Shown here: one piece after another, positions 1 to 5,108 of the stretch
Numbering within the stretch: position 1 is the stretch's first letter
How the letters are laid out: the number at the start of each line of letters is the position of its first letter
Source: an uncultured Bacilli bacterium
Lineage (GTDB): Bacteria > Bacillota_I > Bacilli_A > RF39 > UBA660
Direction of reading: 5' to 3'
Length of the DNA stretch: 7,688 nucleotides
Assembly: GCA_944359735.1 (NCBI GenBank)
Contig: CALVTA010000056.1
Span: forward strand, 1-7,688
The notes under the pieces: model-generated
What the model was told of the DNA's origin: nothing
Database searches by the model: none
What the model saw: only the letters and a program-made list of their open reading frames with translations
Made by a program: the position numbers and the translations under genes

Positions 1-34
1 CGTGTATAACTATAATATTATATTTATATTTAGT

Positions 35-83
35 GGGACATTTTTACTTATTTTTGAAAATTAAAACGAGACATTTTCACTAA
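35..83. repeat. pair of 16-bp direct repeats, possible insertion-sequence end
   Basis: Two related 16-mers, GGGACATTTTTACTTA at 35-50 and GAGACATTTTCACTAA at 68-83, agree at 13 of 16 bases and start 33 bp apart. Seen from the minus strand they read AGTnAAAATGTCnC. Closely spaced multiple terminal repeats of this kind are a feature of IS21-type element ends (family knowledge), but no transposase is in the window and the rest of any element would lie left of position 1. The assignment to a mobile element is inference. Confidence 0.35.
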
Positions 84-902
84 TTAATCACAAGTTAAAT
101 TAGGTTGGCTTTTAACAAGTGTCTTTTGAAGTTTACTTGTCGAATATTTCAAACTGATTGCAGGTTTTTCTTCAAAACTTTCATCTGTTAACCCATAATC
201 TTCTAAAATTAAATCGTGTACTTTATTTGTCACTTCTATTTGTACTTTTTCTTCATCAGTTAAATCTTTCTTACTATCTAACTCATTAAACATATTTTCA
301 TATCTTGCTATTTCTTCTTGATGCTCTATTCTCCATTGTACACCAGGTCCACCAATTTTTTTACGAGGAGATGGATAAGGATTTTTTTGATCATATAATA
401 ATTCTAATCTATCCATTATTCTATTTAACTCTGTTTCTCTTAATTCCTTACTTTCCAATGTTTGATATATATTAATACCTCCAATTCGCATTGTTTTATA
501 TTCACTAGGTATTTTAAATTCCCAACTTCTTCCTTCGGCATAACTAAAATCAAATAATTTTATACACTTCTCATCATTTACTTTTAAAGAAATGTCTAAA
601 CTCTCAAAGCCTTCATCATTACCAGTAATTTTTACTGGAGCATCAATATTATTAAATAAACTTATCGCCCTATTATAAATATTATATATTGCAACTTTCT
701 TATAAATATCTAATTCAGATAACATCTTTCTATCATTACTATCAATATAATCTTTTACAACAGAAAACTCTAACTCTATTAAAGAATTTAAGTATTCAGC
801 CATAGAATTATTAAGTATCCCTCTATATCTTTTCAACATTTCTAATAACTCTTCTTTTGTTTTGACCTTATTCCAATTGTCACTAAATCTTGCAAGTCTC
901 AT
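84..902 (-). CDS. hypothetical soluble protein, 272 aa
   Basis: I do not recognise this protein. It is soluble and strongly charged, with no signal peptide or membrane segment. Residues 10-90 look mainly helical. Residues 105-150 are probably strand-rich and contain YAEGRSWEFKIPSEYKTMRI. The most motif-like stretch is around residues 175-190 (NPYPSPRKKIGGPGVQWRIE), rich in Pro, Gly and Arg, followed by a charged helix. The ATG start at 902 is well supported by a GGGAGG Shine-Dalgarno at about 913-918. It is separated from the upstream minus-strand operon by a terminator and so probably has its own promoter in 920-969, although I see no convincing -35/-10 pair there. Its last codons run directly into the repeat pair at 35-83, so the C-terminus could have been altered by insertion of a mobile element. 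Confidence 0.7.
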   Translation of the reverse strand: MRLARFSDNWNKVKTKEELLEMLKRYRGILNNSMAEYLNSLIELEFSVVKDYIDSNDRKMLSELDIYKKVAIYNIYNRAISLFNNIDAPVKITGNDEGFESLDISLKVNDEKCIKLFDFSYAEGRSWEFKIPSEYKTMRIGGINIYQTLESKELRETELNRIMDRLELLYDQKNPYPSPRKKIGGPGVQWRIEHQEEIARYENMFNELDSKKDLTDEEKVQIEVTNKVHDLILEDYGLTDESFEEKPAISLKYSTSKLQKTLVKSQPNLTCD

Positions 903-969
903 ATAAACAAACCTCCCTAATTGATCTCTTAATACTTATTTTATCATATAACTAAATATATTTGTACTA

Positions 970-991
970 TAAAAGGAGAACTTAATCTCCT
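970..991 (-). terminator. intrinsic terminator of the membrane-protein operon
   Basis: On the minus strand AGGAGA (991-986) pairs with TCTCCT (979-974) across a 6-nt loop and is followed by TTTT (973-970). It lies 6 bp past the stop codon of the 131-aa membrane protein, separating that operon from the 272-aa gene. Confidence 0.65.
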
Positions 992-997
992 CATCAC

Positions 998-1393
998 TTA
1001 ATCTTTATTACCTTTTAAATAAGAATATATTGGATAATTAAGGACACAGATTAATAATCCTATTACACCTACTACTATACCAATTAACATATCAGTCCCT
1101 TCAGGATTATCTACCATAACTCTACTCATTCCAAAGCCCATAATTAAGGCTCCTACTACTCCTATTATCCAAGTAAAAACTATTCCCCAGTTTATTTTAC
1201 CCTGTACTTTCTTAGGATGAGAATTTCTATAAACAGGAATTATACAAAGTAAAATAATAAAACCTACAATACTAACAACAACACCTGCATTAAATAGATT
1301 CCACTCTGGTATTAAACACATACACATACCTACTGCAAAAATTAATCCTCCAATAGTACCTAGAATAATTTCTAATAAAGTATCTTTCTTCAT
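998..1393 (-). CDS. small four-helix integral membrane protein with internal duplication
   Basis: A 131-aa protein with four predicted transmembrane helices at about 7-28, 36-55, 69-90 and 103-123, and a basic cytoplasmic-type loop (RNSHPKK, 56-62) between the two pairs. The two hairpins are repeats of each other: residues 12-23 (GTIGGLIFAVGM) align without gaps to 78-89 (GVVGALIMGFGM), and residues 37-55, ending IIPVY, align to 105-123, ending NYPIY. A tandem duplication of a two-helix unit is the direct reading. No catalytic motif is visible and the function is unknown. The gene starts 9 bp after the 83-aa repeat protein ends, and its GGAGG Shine-Dalgarno overlaps that stop codon, so translational coupling is likely. 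The pair is transcribed divergently from a TetR regulator, which probably controls it. Confidence 0.85.
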   Translation of the reverse strand: MKKDTLLEIILGTIGGLIFAVGMCMCLIPEWNLFNAGVVVSIVGFIILLCIIPVYRNSHPKKVQGKINWGIVFTWIIGVVGALIMGFGMSRVMVDNPEGTDMLIGIVVGVIGLLICVLNYPIYSYLKGNKD

Positions 1394-1402
1394 TATTACC
1401 TC

Positions 1403-1654
1403 CTACTTCTCATTACCATTATTTCTTCTAGCTTCTTCCTCTTCTTTTAATCTAGCTTTCGCTTCTTCAACTGTTTCCCCATCTTTAGTTAGAAACTGAT
1501 CAACGAATTTATCTTCTATTTTAGTGTAGCCTTCAACAACACTATCACTCATCTTTTTAAATCCAGAAGTAACTCCATCACTCATTTTCTTAAAACCAGT
1601 TGTAACTCCTTCAGCAATCTTTTCATTCGCTTTAACTAATTTTGATTTAGCCAT
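1403..1654 (-). CDS. 83-aa protein of 11-residue amphipathic repeats
   Basis: The protein is built of consecutive 11-residue units at residues 6-16, 17-27, 28-38 and 39-49, with a degenerate fifth at 50-60. The pattern is V-x-x-G-[FY]-K-K-[MI]-x-D-x, for example VTTGFKKMSDG followed by VTSGFKKMSDS. Eleven-residue periodicity gives an extended amphipathic helix in families such as synucleins, apolipoproteins and LEA proteins (established knowledge), so membrane-surface binding is plausible but inferred. The tail (61-83, EEAKARLKEEEEARR and following) is a highly charged helix. There is no signal peptide, so it should be cytoplasmic. The start at 1654 has an AAAGGAG site at about 1663-1669. It is the first gene of an operon with the duplicated membrane protein, and the intergenic region to tetR carries paired palindromes. 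Function is unknown; similar small repeat proteins seem widespread in gut Bacillota, from memory. Confidence 0.85.
   Translation of the reverse strand: MAKSKLVKANEKIAEGVTTGFKKMSDGVTSGFKKMSDSVVEGYTKIEDKFVDQFLTKDGETVEEAKARLKEEEEARRNNGNEK
1508..1639 (-). repeat. four tandem 33-bp coding repeats
   Basis: This is the DNA encoding residues 6-49 of the 83-aa protein. The two central 33-bp units (1574-1606 and 1541-1573) are the most alike, encoding units that differ at only two residues. The flanking units are more diverged, which suggests old duplications plus one more recent one. Confidence 0.75.
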
Positions 1655-1672
1655 AATAATTCTCCTTTCTTT

Positions 1673-1689
1673 TAAACAACACTTGTTTA
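1673..1689. promoter_or_regulatory. palindromic operator 1 (probable TetR site)
   Basis: TAAACAA-CAC-TTGTTTA is a perfect inverted repeat with a 3-bp centre. Its core AACAACACTTGTT recurs with one change at 1743-1755. It overlaps the -35 box of the tetR promoter and lies just downstream of the predicted start of the opposite transcript, so a bound dimer could block both. Binding by the adjacent TetR protein is inferred from position and symmetry. Confidence 0.65.
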
Positions 1690-1711
1690 GTTATTACAAT
1701 TTAAGTATAAT
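1683..1711 (+). promoter_or_regulatory. tetR promoter
   Basis: A -35 TTGTTT (1683-1688) and a perfect -10 TATAAT (1706-1711) are separated by 17 bp, predicting a transcript start near 1718 and a leader of about 55 nt. The -35 hexamer is the right arm of operator 1. Confidence 0.65.
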
Positions 1712-1732
1712 ATTTACAAGGAATGAAAACAA
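1704..1732 (-). promoter_or_regulatory. promoter of the repeat-protein/membrane-protein operon
   Basis: On the minus strand a -35 TTGTTT (1732-1727) and -10 TATACT (1709-1704) have a 17-bp spacer, predicting a start near 1697. The -10 overlaps the tetR -10 on the other strand, so the two promoters are mutually exclusive at the level of polymerase binding. Confidence 0.65.
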
Positions 1733-1742
1733 TCATCAATTT

Positions 1743-1755
1743 AACAACATTTGTT
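1743..1755. promoter_or_regulatory. palindromic operator 2 (probable TetR site)
   Basis: AACAA-CAT-TTGTT repeats the core of operator 1 with one base changed, exactly 68 bp away. It lies in the tetR leader just upstream of the Shine-Dalgarno, and just upstream of the -35 of the opposite promoter. Confidence 0.6.
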
Positions 1756-1772
1756 GGAATAAAGGAGTTTTT

Positions 1773-2297
1773 ATGAATAAACCAAATAATAAAAGAAAAA
1801 AAGAATCAATCGAAAGAATAGAAAAGATATTTTTAAATCTTATTCAAAGTAAAGAGATTAATGAAATAACAGTAACAGAAATATGTAAAGAAGCAGGACT
1901 TAATAGATCTACTTTCTATGCTAATTATTTAGATGTCTATGACTTAGCAGATAAAATAGTAGAGAAAATTGAAAATAATGTTTTCCAGTTATATGAAGAA
2001 GAAAGAGAAACTAAAAATAATACTAATGACTATTTAAAACTCTTTAGACATATAAAAGATAATCAAATATTTTATAAGACTTATTTTAAATTAAATAGAG
2101 ATAAACACTTTATTATTAAAGAATACGATACTAATCTTGCTAAAGAGTTTTATGATAATAAATATATAGATTATCATATGGAATTCTTTATGGCAGGACT
2201 TAATGCCATTGTTAAGAAGTGGTTAAATAATGGATGCAAGGAAAGTCCTGAAGAAATTAATAAGATATTAAAAGATGAATATAAAAGTAAAAATTAG
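1773..2297 (+). CDS. TetR/AcrR-family transcriptional regulator
   Basis: A 174-aa regulator. The N-terminal TetR helix-turn-helix is clear at about residues 32-52 (ITVTEICKEAGLNRSTFY, then a tail typical of the family: N, D and L spaced as in NYLDVYDL). The C-terminal half is helical and ligand/dimer-type, ending with a segment (FFMAGLNAIVKKWLNNGCKESPEEI) that resembles the TetR_C_7/DhaS-like C-terminal domain. ATG 1773 is preferred because AAAGGAG stands at 1761-1767; an in-frame TTG at 1683 would add 30 residues that lie over the promoter and operator 2. The gene diverges from the 83-aa/131-aa operon, and the paired palindromes in between suggest it represses itself and that operon. The ligand is unknown. 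Confidence 0.88.
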   Translation: MNKPNNKRKKESIERIEKIFLNLIQSKEINEITVTEICKEAGLNRSTFYANYLDVYDLADKIVEKIENNVFQLYEEERETKNNTNDYLKLFRHIKDNQIFYKTYFKLNRDKHFIIKEYDTNLAKEFYDNKYIDYHMEFFMAGLNAIVKKWLNNGCKESPEEINKILKDEYKSKN

Positions 2298-2319
2298 CAA
2301 TTTTTTAAGGGAAATAAGC

Positions 2320-2343
2320 AAGTATTTTAATACTTCTTTTTTT
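2320..2343 (+). terminator. weak AT-rich terminator-like hairpin after tetR
   Basis: AAGTAT (2320-2325) pairs with ATACTT (2330-2335) across TTTA, and a run of T follows (2337-2343). The stem has little GC, so termination may be partial. The TATAAT at 2343-2348 directly after it could be the -10 of the next gene, though no good -35 is visible. Confidence 0.35.
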
Positions 2344-2371
2344 ATAATGAATAAAGAAAGGAGAAAGTTTT

Positions 2372-2785
2372 ATGATATTAACAGATGAAATATGTGATAA
2401 GTTATGTGAAGCTGCTAAAGAAAAAAGCAAAGAGTTAGATATTGATATTAGTTTTGCAATTTGCGATGAGGCAGGACTTCTTAAAATTTATAGAAGATAT
2501 GGTAATGCTTTAGTCTTAAGTATTACTTTAGTACCTGGTAAAGCTTATACTTCTACCATTACTAGAGCAAAAACAAAAGATGTTGCCAAAAATGCAATTG
2601 AAGGTGGTAGTTTATATGCAATACAGTCAAATGATCCTAAAATTACTTTAGTAGCAGGTGGTTATCCTCTATTTGTAAATGATAAAATAGTTGGAGGAAT
2701 CGGAGTTGGTGGTGGTACTGAAGAAGAAGATTGTACTATCGCTGAATATGTTCTAAAAGTATTTAATGAACTTACTAATAATTAA
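2372..2785 (+). CDS. GlcG/HbpS-like heme-binding-fold protein (DUF336 family)
   Basis: A 137-aa protein with the layout of the GlcG/HbpS/PduO-C family (Pfam Haem_degrading, PF03928). It has a sensor-like strand pair (SFAICDEAGLLKIYRRYGNA, residues about 26-45), then the LVPGKAYTSTITRAKT helix, then the family's glycine-rich C-terminal signature GGYPLFVNDKIVGGIGVGGG (about 96-115) and an acidic helix. Length equals the usual family length. No signal peptide is seen, so it is cytoplasmic. Members bind heme or corrinoid/flavin-type ligands or occur as fused domains with poorly defined roles, so the substrate cannot be stated here. The start is set by GAAAGGAG at 2356-2363. It follows tetR by 74 bp on the same strand and may be partly co-transcribed with it. 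No dha, pdu or glc partner genes are nearby. Confidence 0.8.
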   Translation: MILTDEICDKLCEAAKEKSKELDIDISFAICDEAGLLKIYRRYGNALVLSITLVPGKAYTSTITRAKTKDVAKNAIEGGSLYAIQSNDPKITLVAGGYPLFVNDKIVGGIGVGGGTEEEDCTIAEYVLKVFNELTNN

Positions 2786-2786
2786 A

Positions 2787-2816
2787 GACATAAGTTACTA
2801 AACCTATGCCTTTTTT
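2787..2816. terminator. bidirectional terminator between convergent genes
   Basis: A 10-bp stem (2787-2796 with 2801-2810) has a 4-nt loop. On the plus strand it has two A-C mismatches and is followed by TTTTTT (2811-2816). On the minus strand both mismatches become G-U pairs, giving an unbroken stem followed by a weak TTT run. It overlaps the stop codon of the AraC C-terminal reading frame (2804-2806). Confidence 0.6.
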
Positions 2817-3232
2817 AATTTATCACTTAAAACTATAATATCTTCTTTAGGTGTTCTATTAAACATCTTCTTATAATCATTTATAAACTGAGAAACACTT
2901 TCATACCCTACTTCTAAAGATGCTTCTGTTACACTAAATTTTTCATCTATCATAAGTCTTCTCGCTTCTGTTAATCTAAGTCTCTTTTGACATTGTAAAG
3001 GTCCCATCCCTACTGCTTGTTTAAACTTCTTATGAAAATTAGAGACACTCATATTAGTTTTGTCTGCTAAATCTTTGGTATTAAAAGAACTCTTATAATT
3101 ATTTTTAATATAATTATTAATTTCATATATATCATCAAGAGAAGAAAGATTAGTAATACTTTGGATAAACTTTTTACCTTGACTACCACATAGTATATTA
3201 AAGATAACCTCTTTTCTTAAATGTTTCTCCAT
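2804..3232 (-). CDS. AraC-family regulator, C-terminal DNA-binding half (split gene)
   Basis: The 142-aa frame carries the tail of an AraC_N-type domain and a complete two-HTH AraC DNA-binding domain. The first helix-turn-helix is at about residues 48-75 (FNTKDLADKTNMSVSNFHKKF). The second is at about 95-122 (FSVTEASLEVGYESVSQF), followed by the family's closing motif YKKMFNRTPKE. The ATG at 3232 has no good Shine-Dalgarno. The frame stays open upstream to about 3288 and reads DIDKLISLVNDKDILKY, which is family-like sequence, so this is the downstream part of the gene beginning at 3687 rather than an independent gene. If translated alone it would be a DNA-binding domain without its sensor. 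Confidence 0.75.
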   Translation of the reverse strand: MEKHLRKEVIFNILCGSQGKKFIQSITNLSSLDDIYEINNYIKNNYKSSFNTKDLADKTNMSVSNFHKKFKQAVGMGPLQCQKRLRLTEARRLMIDEKFSVTEASLEVGYESVSQFINDYKKMFNRTPKEDIIVLSDKLKKA

Positions 3233-3276
3233 ATACTTTAATATATCTTTATCATTTACTAACGATATTAACTTAT

Positions 3277-3687
3277 CTATGTCATAATAACTCTATTATC
3301 TGATTTTTCCATTAATTCATCAGATAATTCTTCTTTTATAATCTTATTTATTAACTCATCATCTAAATCTAATATAACAGAGATTATTTCTGTAACAGTA
3401 AATTCTATTGTTAATCCAAGAATATCATTATTATTAGATAAAGAATAACAAGACCTAGGCATATCTATAGAGGAAATAGAATAACTTCCTTTGGAATAAT
3501 CTAAAATACCTGATATAGTATGTAATCTAATATCACCATCTAATACCAAGAATAAATAAGGATTACTAGTAGATGGAAAATTAATTTCTTTAGTTTTATA
3601 TTGATAAATATTAAGATAAGAAATATCTATATCAAGATTATTATTCATTAAATTTCTTACTTTAGTAGTTATGTTATCTATCTTCAC
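3277..3687 (-). CDS. AraC-family regulator, N-terminal sensor half (split gene)
   Basis: A 136-aa frame matching the AraC_N (PF06719-like) cupin sensor domain: NIYQYKTKEINFPSTSNPYLFLVLDGDIRLHT, then SGILDYSKGSYSISSIDMPRSCYS, then an LGLTIEF strand, and a helix ending SDELMEKSDNRVI before the stop TAG at 3277-3279. The DNA-binding domain is in another frame directly downstream. GTG 3687 is chosen because AGAGGTGA stands a few bases upstream; GTG 3696 sits inside that site. The upstream 93-aa gene ends at 3699, so the two are likely co-transcribed and coupled. With one extra base near 3281-3285 the two halves join into a 294-aa protein, the normal family size. The regulator's target is unknown. 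Confidence 0.75.
   Translation of the reverse strand: MKIDNITTKVRNLMNNNLDIDISYLNIYQYKTKEINFPSTSNPYLFLVLDGDIRLHTISGILDYSKGSYSISSIDMPRSCYSLSNNNDILGLTIEFTVTEIISVILDLDDELINKIIKEELSDELMEKSDNRVIMT
3281..3285 (-). other. frameshift junction in the araC-type gene
   Basis: The minus strand here reads ATT ATG ACA TAG. Adding one base (for example ATT ATG GAC ATA GAT) skips the TAG and joins the sensor half to the DNA-binding half, giving 295 codons in total. No classical slippery heptamer is seen, so mutation or sequencing error is likelier than programmed frameshifting. Confidence 0.7.
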
Positions 3688-3698
3688 TCTAATCACCT

Positions 3699-3980
3699 CT
3701 ACTTCTTATCATTATATAGTTCATCTAACCTTTCTTCAATATTTTTTATAGTCTTTTTTAAAGCATCTATATTAGTATCATCCTCTTTAGTAGTATCATT
3801 ATTAACATCAAGTGTTACTTTTTGTGAAGCATAAGTTTGCATTGTAAGACCAACTAATTGTAACCAGTTACCAATACTATCCTGTTCTTCTATAGATAAT
3901 TCTTGGGCTAAAAGAAGACCTATTAAAAAAGCAGATGTTGTAAAACTATAAGGACCAACACTAAAAACTATTCTTTCCAT
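3699..3980 (-). CDS. small hypothetical protein with C-terminal coiled coil
   Basis: A 93-aa protein. Residues 1-30 contain a hydrophobic stretch (FTTSAFLIGLLLAQEL) that may be a short buried helix or weak membrane segment. Residues 30-55 (EEQDSIGNWLQLVGLTMQTYASQK) are helical. An acidic Thr/Asn/Asp linker follows, then a C-terminal coiled coil of about 20 residues (DALKKTIKNIEERLDELYND). I do not recognise a characterised family, though short proteins beginning with a similar FSVGPYSFTTSAF segment seem common in Bacillota, from memory. ATG 3980 is preferred: the in-frame GTG at 3989 lies inside the only AGG-type ribosome site. It stands 50 bp after tag and directly before the araC-type gene. 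Two ATTAATATTTT direct repeats lie in the 50-bp gap. Confidence 0.65.
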   Translation of the reverse strand: MERIVFSVGPYSFTTSAFLIGLLLAQELSIEEQDSIGNWLQLVGLTMQTYASQKVTLDVNNDTTKEDDTNIDALKKTIKNIEERLDELYNDKK

Positions 3981-4030
3981 AAGTATCACTACCTATTAAA
4001 AATATTAATCTTTATAGTATATGCAAAATA

Positions 4031-4582
4031 TTAATTTGTGTATTTCTTATAAAATGAACAGTCTTCATCGTGAGAATTGATAATACCTATCGCCTGTAAA
4101 TAAGAATAAATAATAGTGCTTCCTACAAACTTCATACCTCTTTTCTTCAAATCAACTGATATAGCATTTGATAAATCGTTAGTAGTCTTATCTGTTTCAT
4201 AAATTATTTTATCTTCAGTAAATACTTTTAAATAATTATAAAAACTATCATACTCATTTTTTATATCTCTAAAAATATTAGCATTATTTATACTAGCTTT
4301 TATTTTTAATTTATTCCTAATAATATCTTTATTATCTAGTAATACTTTAACCTTTTTATCATCATAGGAACAAACTTTATCTAAATCAAAATTATCATAA
4401 GCTTTCCTAAAATTCTCTCTTTTATTTAAGACACATTCCCAAGATAGCCCTGCTTGAAATGATTCTAATATTAGCATTTCAAATAAATATTTATCATCAT
4501 AGTTAGGTACTCCCCACTCTTCATCGTGATATTTAACATATAAAGGATTATTTAAATTACACCACTTACATCTTTTAATCAT
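4031..4582 (-). CDS. tag: DNA-3-methyladenine glycosylase I
   Basis: A 183-aa enzyme of base-excision repair that removes 3-methyladenine from alkylated DNA, leaving an abasic site. It is collinear with E. coli Tag: RCKWC at the N-terminus, YHDEEWGVP (16-24), LFEMLILESFQAGLSW (33-48), VLNKREN, and LKKRGMKFVGSTIIYSYLQAIGIINSHDEDC (145-175). The zinc ligands of the family (Cys, His, His, Cys) are all present as C5, H19, H171 and C175. The base-recognition Glu and Trp are present as E40 and W48. Length matches the family. Its ATG overlaps the ogt stop codon by 4 bp (ATGA), so translation is coupled to the alkyltransferase and the two repair proteins should be made together. Confidence 0.95.
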   Translation of the reverse strand: MIKRCKWCNLNNPLYVKYHDEEWGVPNYDDKYLFEMLILESFQAGLSWECVLNKRENFRKAYDNFDLDKVCSYDDKKVKVLLDNKDIIRNKLKIKASINNANIFRDIKNEYDSFYNYLKVFTEDKIIYETDKTTNDLSNAISVDLKKRGMKFVGSTIIYSYLQAIGIINSHDEDCSFYKKYTN

Positions 4583-5103
4583 AATGCCGTTCCTTTCTTC
4601 GGAATAAATAATTTTTCCATATTAACTTTCTCATGATTTAATAAATAAACTTTCTTATCAATACCACCTGCATAACCAGTTAAACTACCATTTGATCCTA
4701 CTACTCTATGACACGGTATAATTATCGAAATAGGATTATGACTAACTGCACCTCCTACCGCTTGACTAGACATCTTTTTAAGACCTTTTTGTTTTGCAAT
4801 ACTTTTATAAGTAATAACTTCCCCATATGGTATTTCACAAAGTATCTTCCAAACACTTTTTCTAAAGTCACTACCTAAAGGATTTAAATCAAGTTCATTT
4901 ATACTAGGTTTTTCTCCCTTAAAATATCTATCTAGCCATTCTTTAGTCTTAATTAATATTTCTGTATCTTCCTCTTTAATTTCATCTTTTAAATTAGAAA
5001 GATAATACTTCTGTCCTTCTATCCATAAACCTATTAGTCTATTGTTTTTAGAGGCTAGTAAGATATCTCCAACTGGAGATTTATAATGAGTAGTATAAAT
5101 CAC
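4579..5103 (-). CDS. ogt: methylated-DNA--protein-cysteine S-methyltransferase
   Basis: A suicide repair protein that transfers the alkyl group from O6-alkylguanine (and O4-alkylthymine) to its own cysteine. Counting 174 aa from GTG 5103, the active site is IIPCHRVVGSNGSLTGYAGG with nucleophile C131, hinge Asn 123 (SHNP), and the closing HE pair at 157-158 completing the Cys-His-Glu relay. The preceding winged-helix part has the typical IPYGEVITYKSIAKQKG. The position normally held by the Arg finger is Gln (SSQAVGGA, Q114). The N-terminal 60 residues form the small alpha/beta domain. No Ada-type regulatory domain is fused. GTG 5103 is preferred over GTG 5112 because AAAGGAG at 5112-5118 is 8 nt upstream of it; the site also contains the end of the ABC-F gene, indicating coupling. 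It overlaps tag by 4 bp. Confidence 0.93.
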   Translation of the reverse strand: MIYTTHYKSPVGDILLASKNNRLIGLWIEGQKYYLSNLKDEIKEEDTEILIKTKEWLDRYFKGEKPSINELDLNPLGSDFRKSVWKILCEIPYGEVITYKSIAKQKGLKKMSSQAVGGAVSHNPISIIIPCHRVVGSNGSLTGYAGGIDKKVYLLNHEKVNMEKLFIPKKGTAL

Positions 5104-5108
5104 TTGAA

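Noticed and set aside
1683..1772. N-terminal extension of the TetR protein from a TTG at 1683
   Set aside because: The extension would be encoded by the promoter, the transcript start and operator 2, and ATG 1773 has a perfect AAAGGAG site.
3277..3300. Programmed ribosomal frameshift in the araC-type gene
   Set aside because: No slippery heptamer, stimulatory hairpin or internal Shine-Dalgarno fits; a simple one-base loss explains it.
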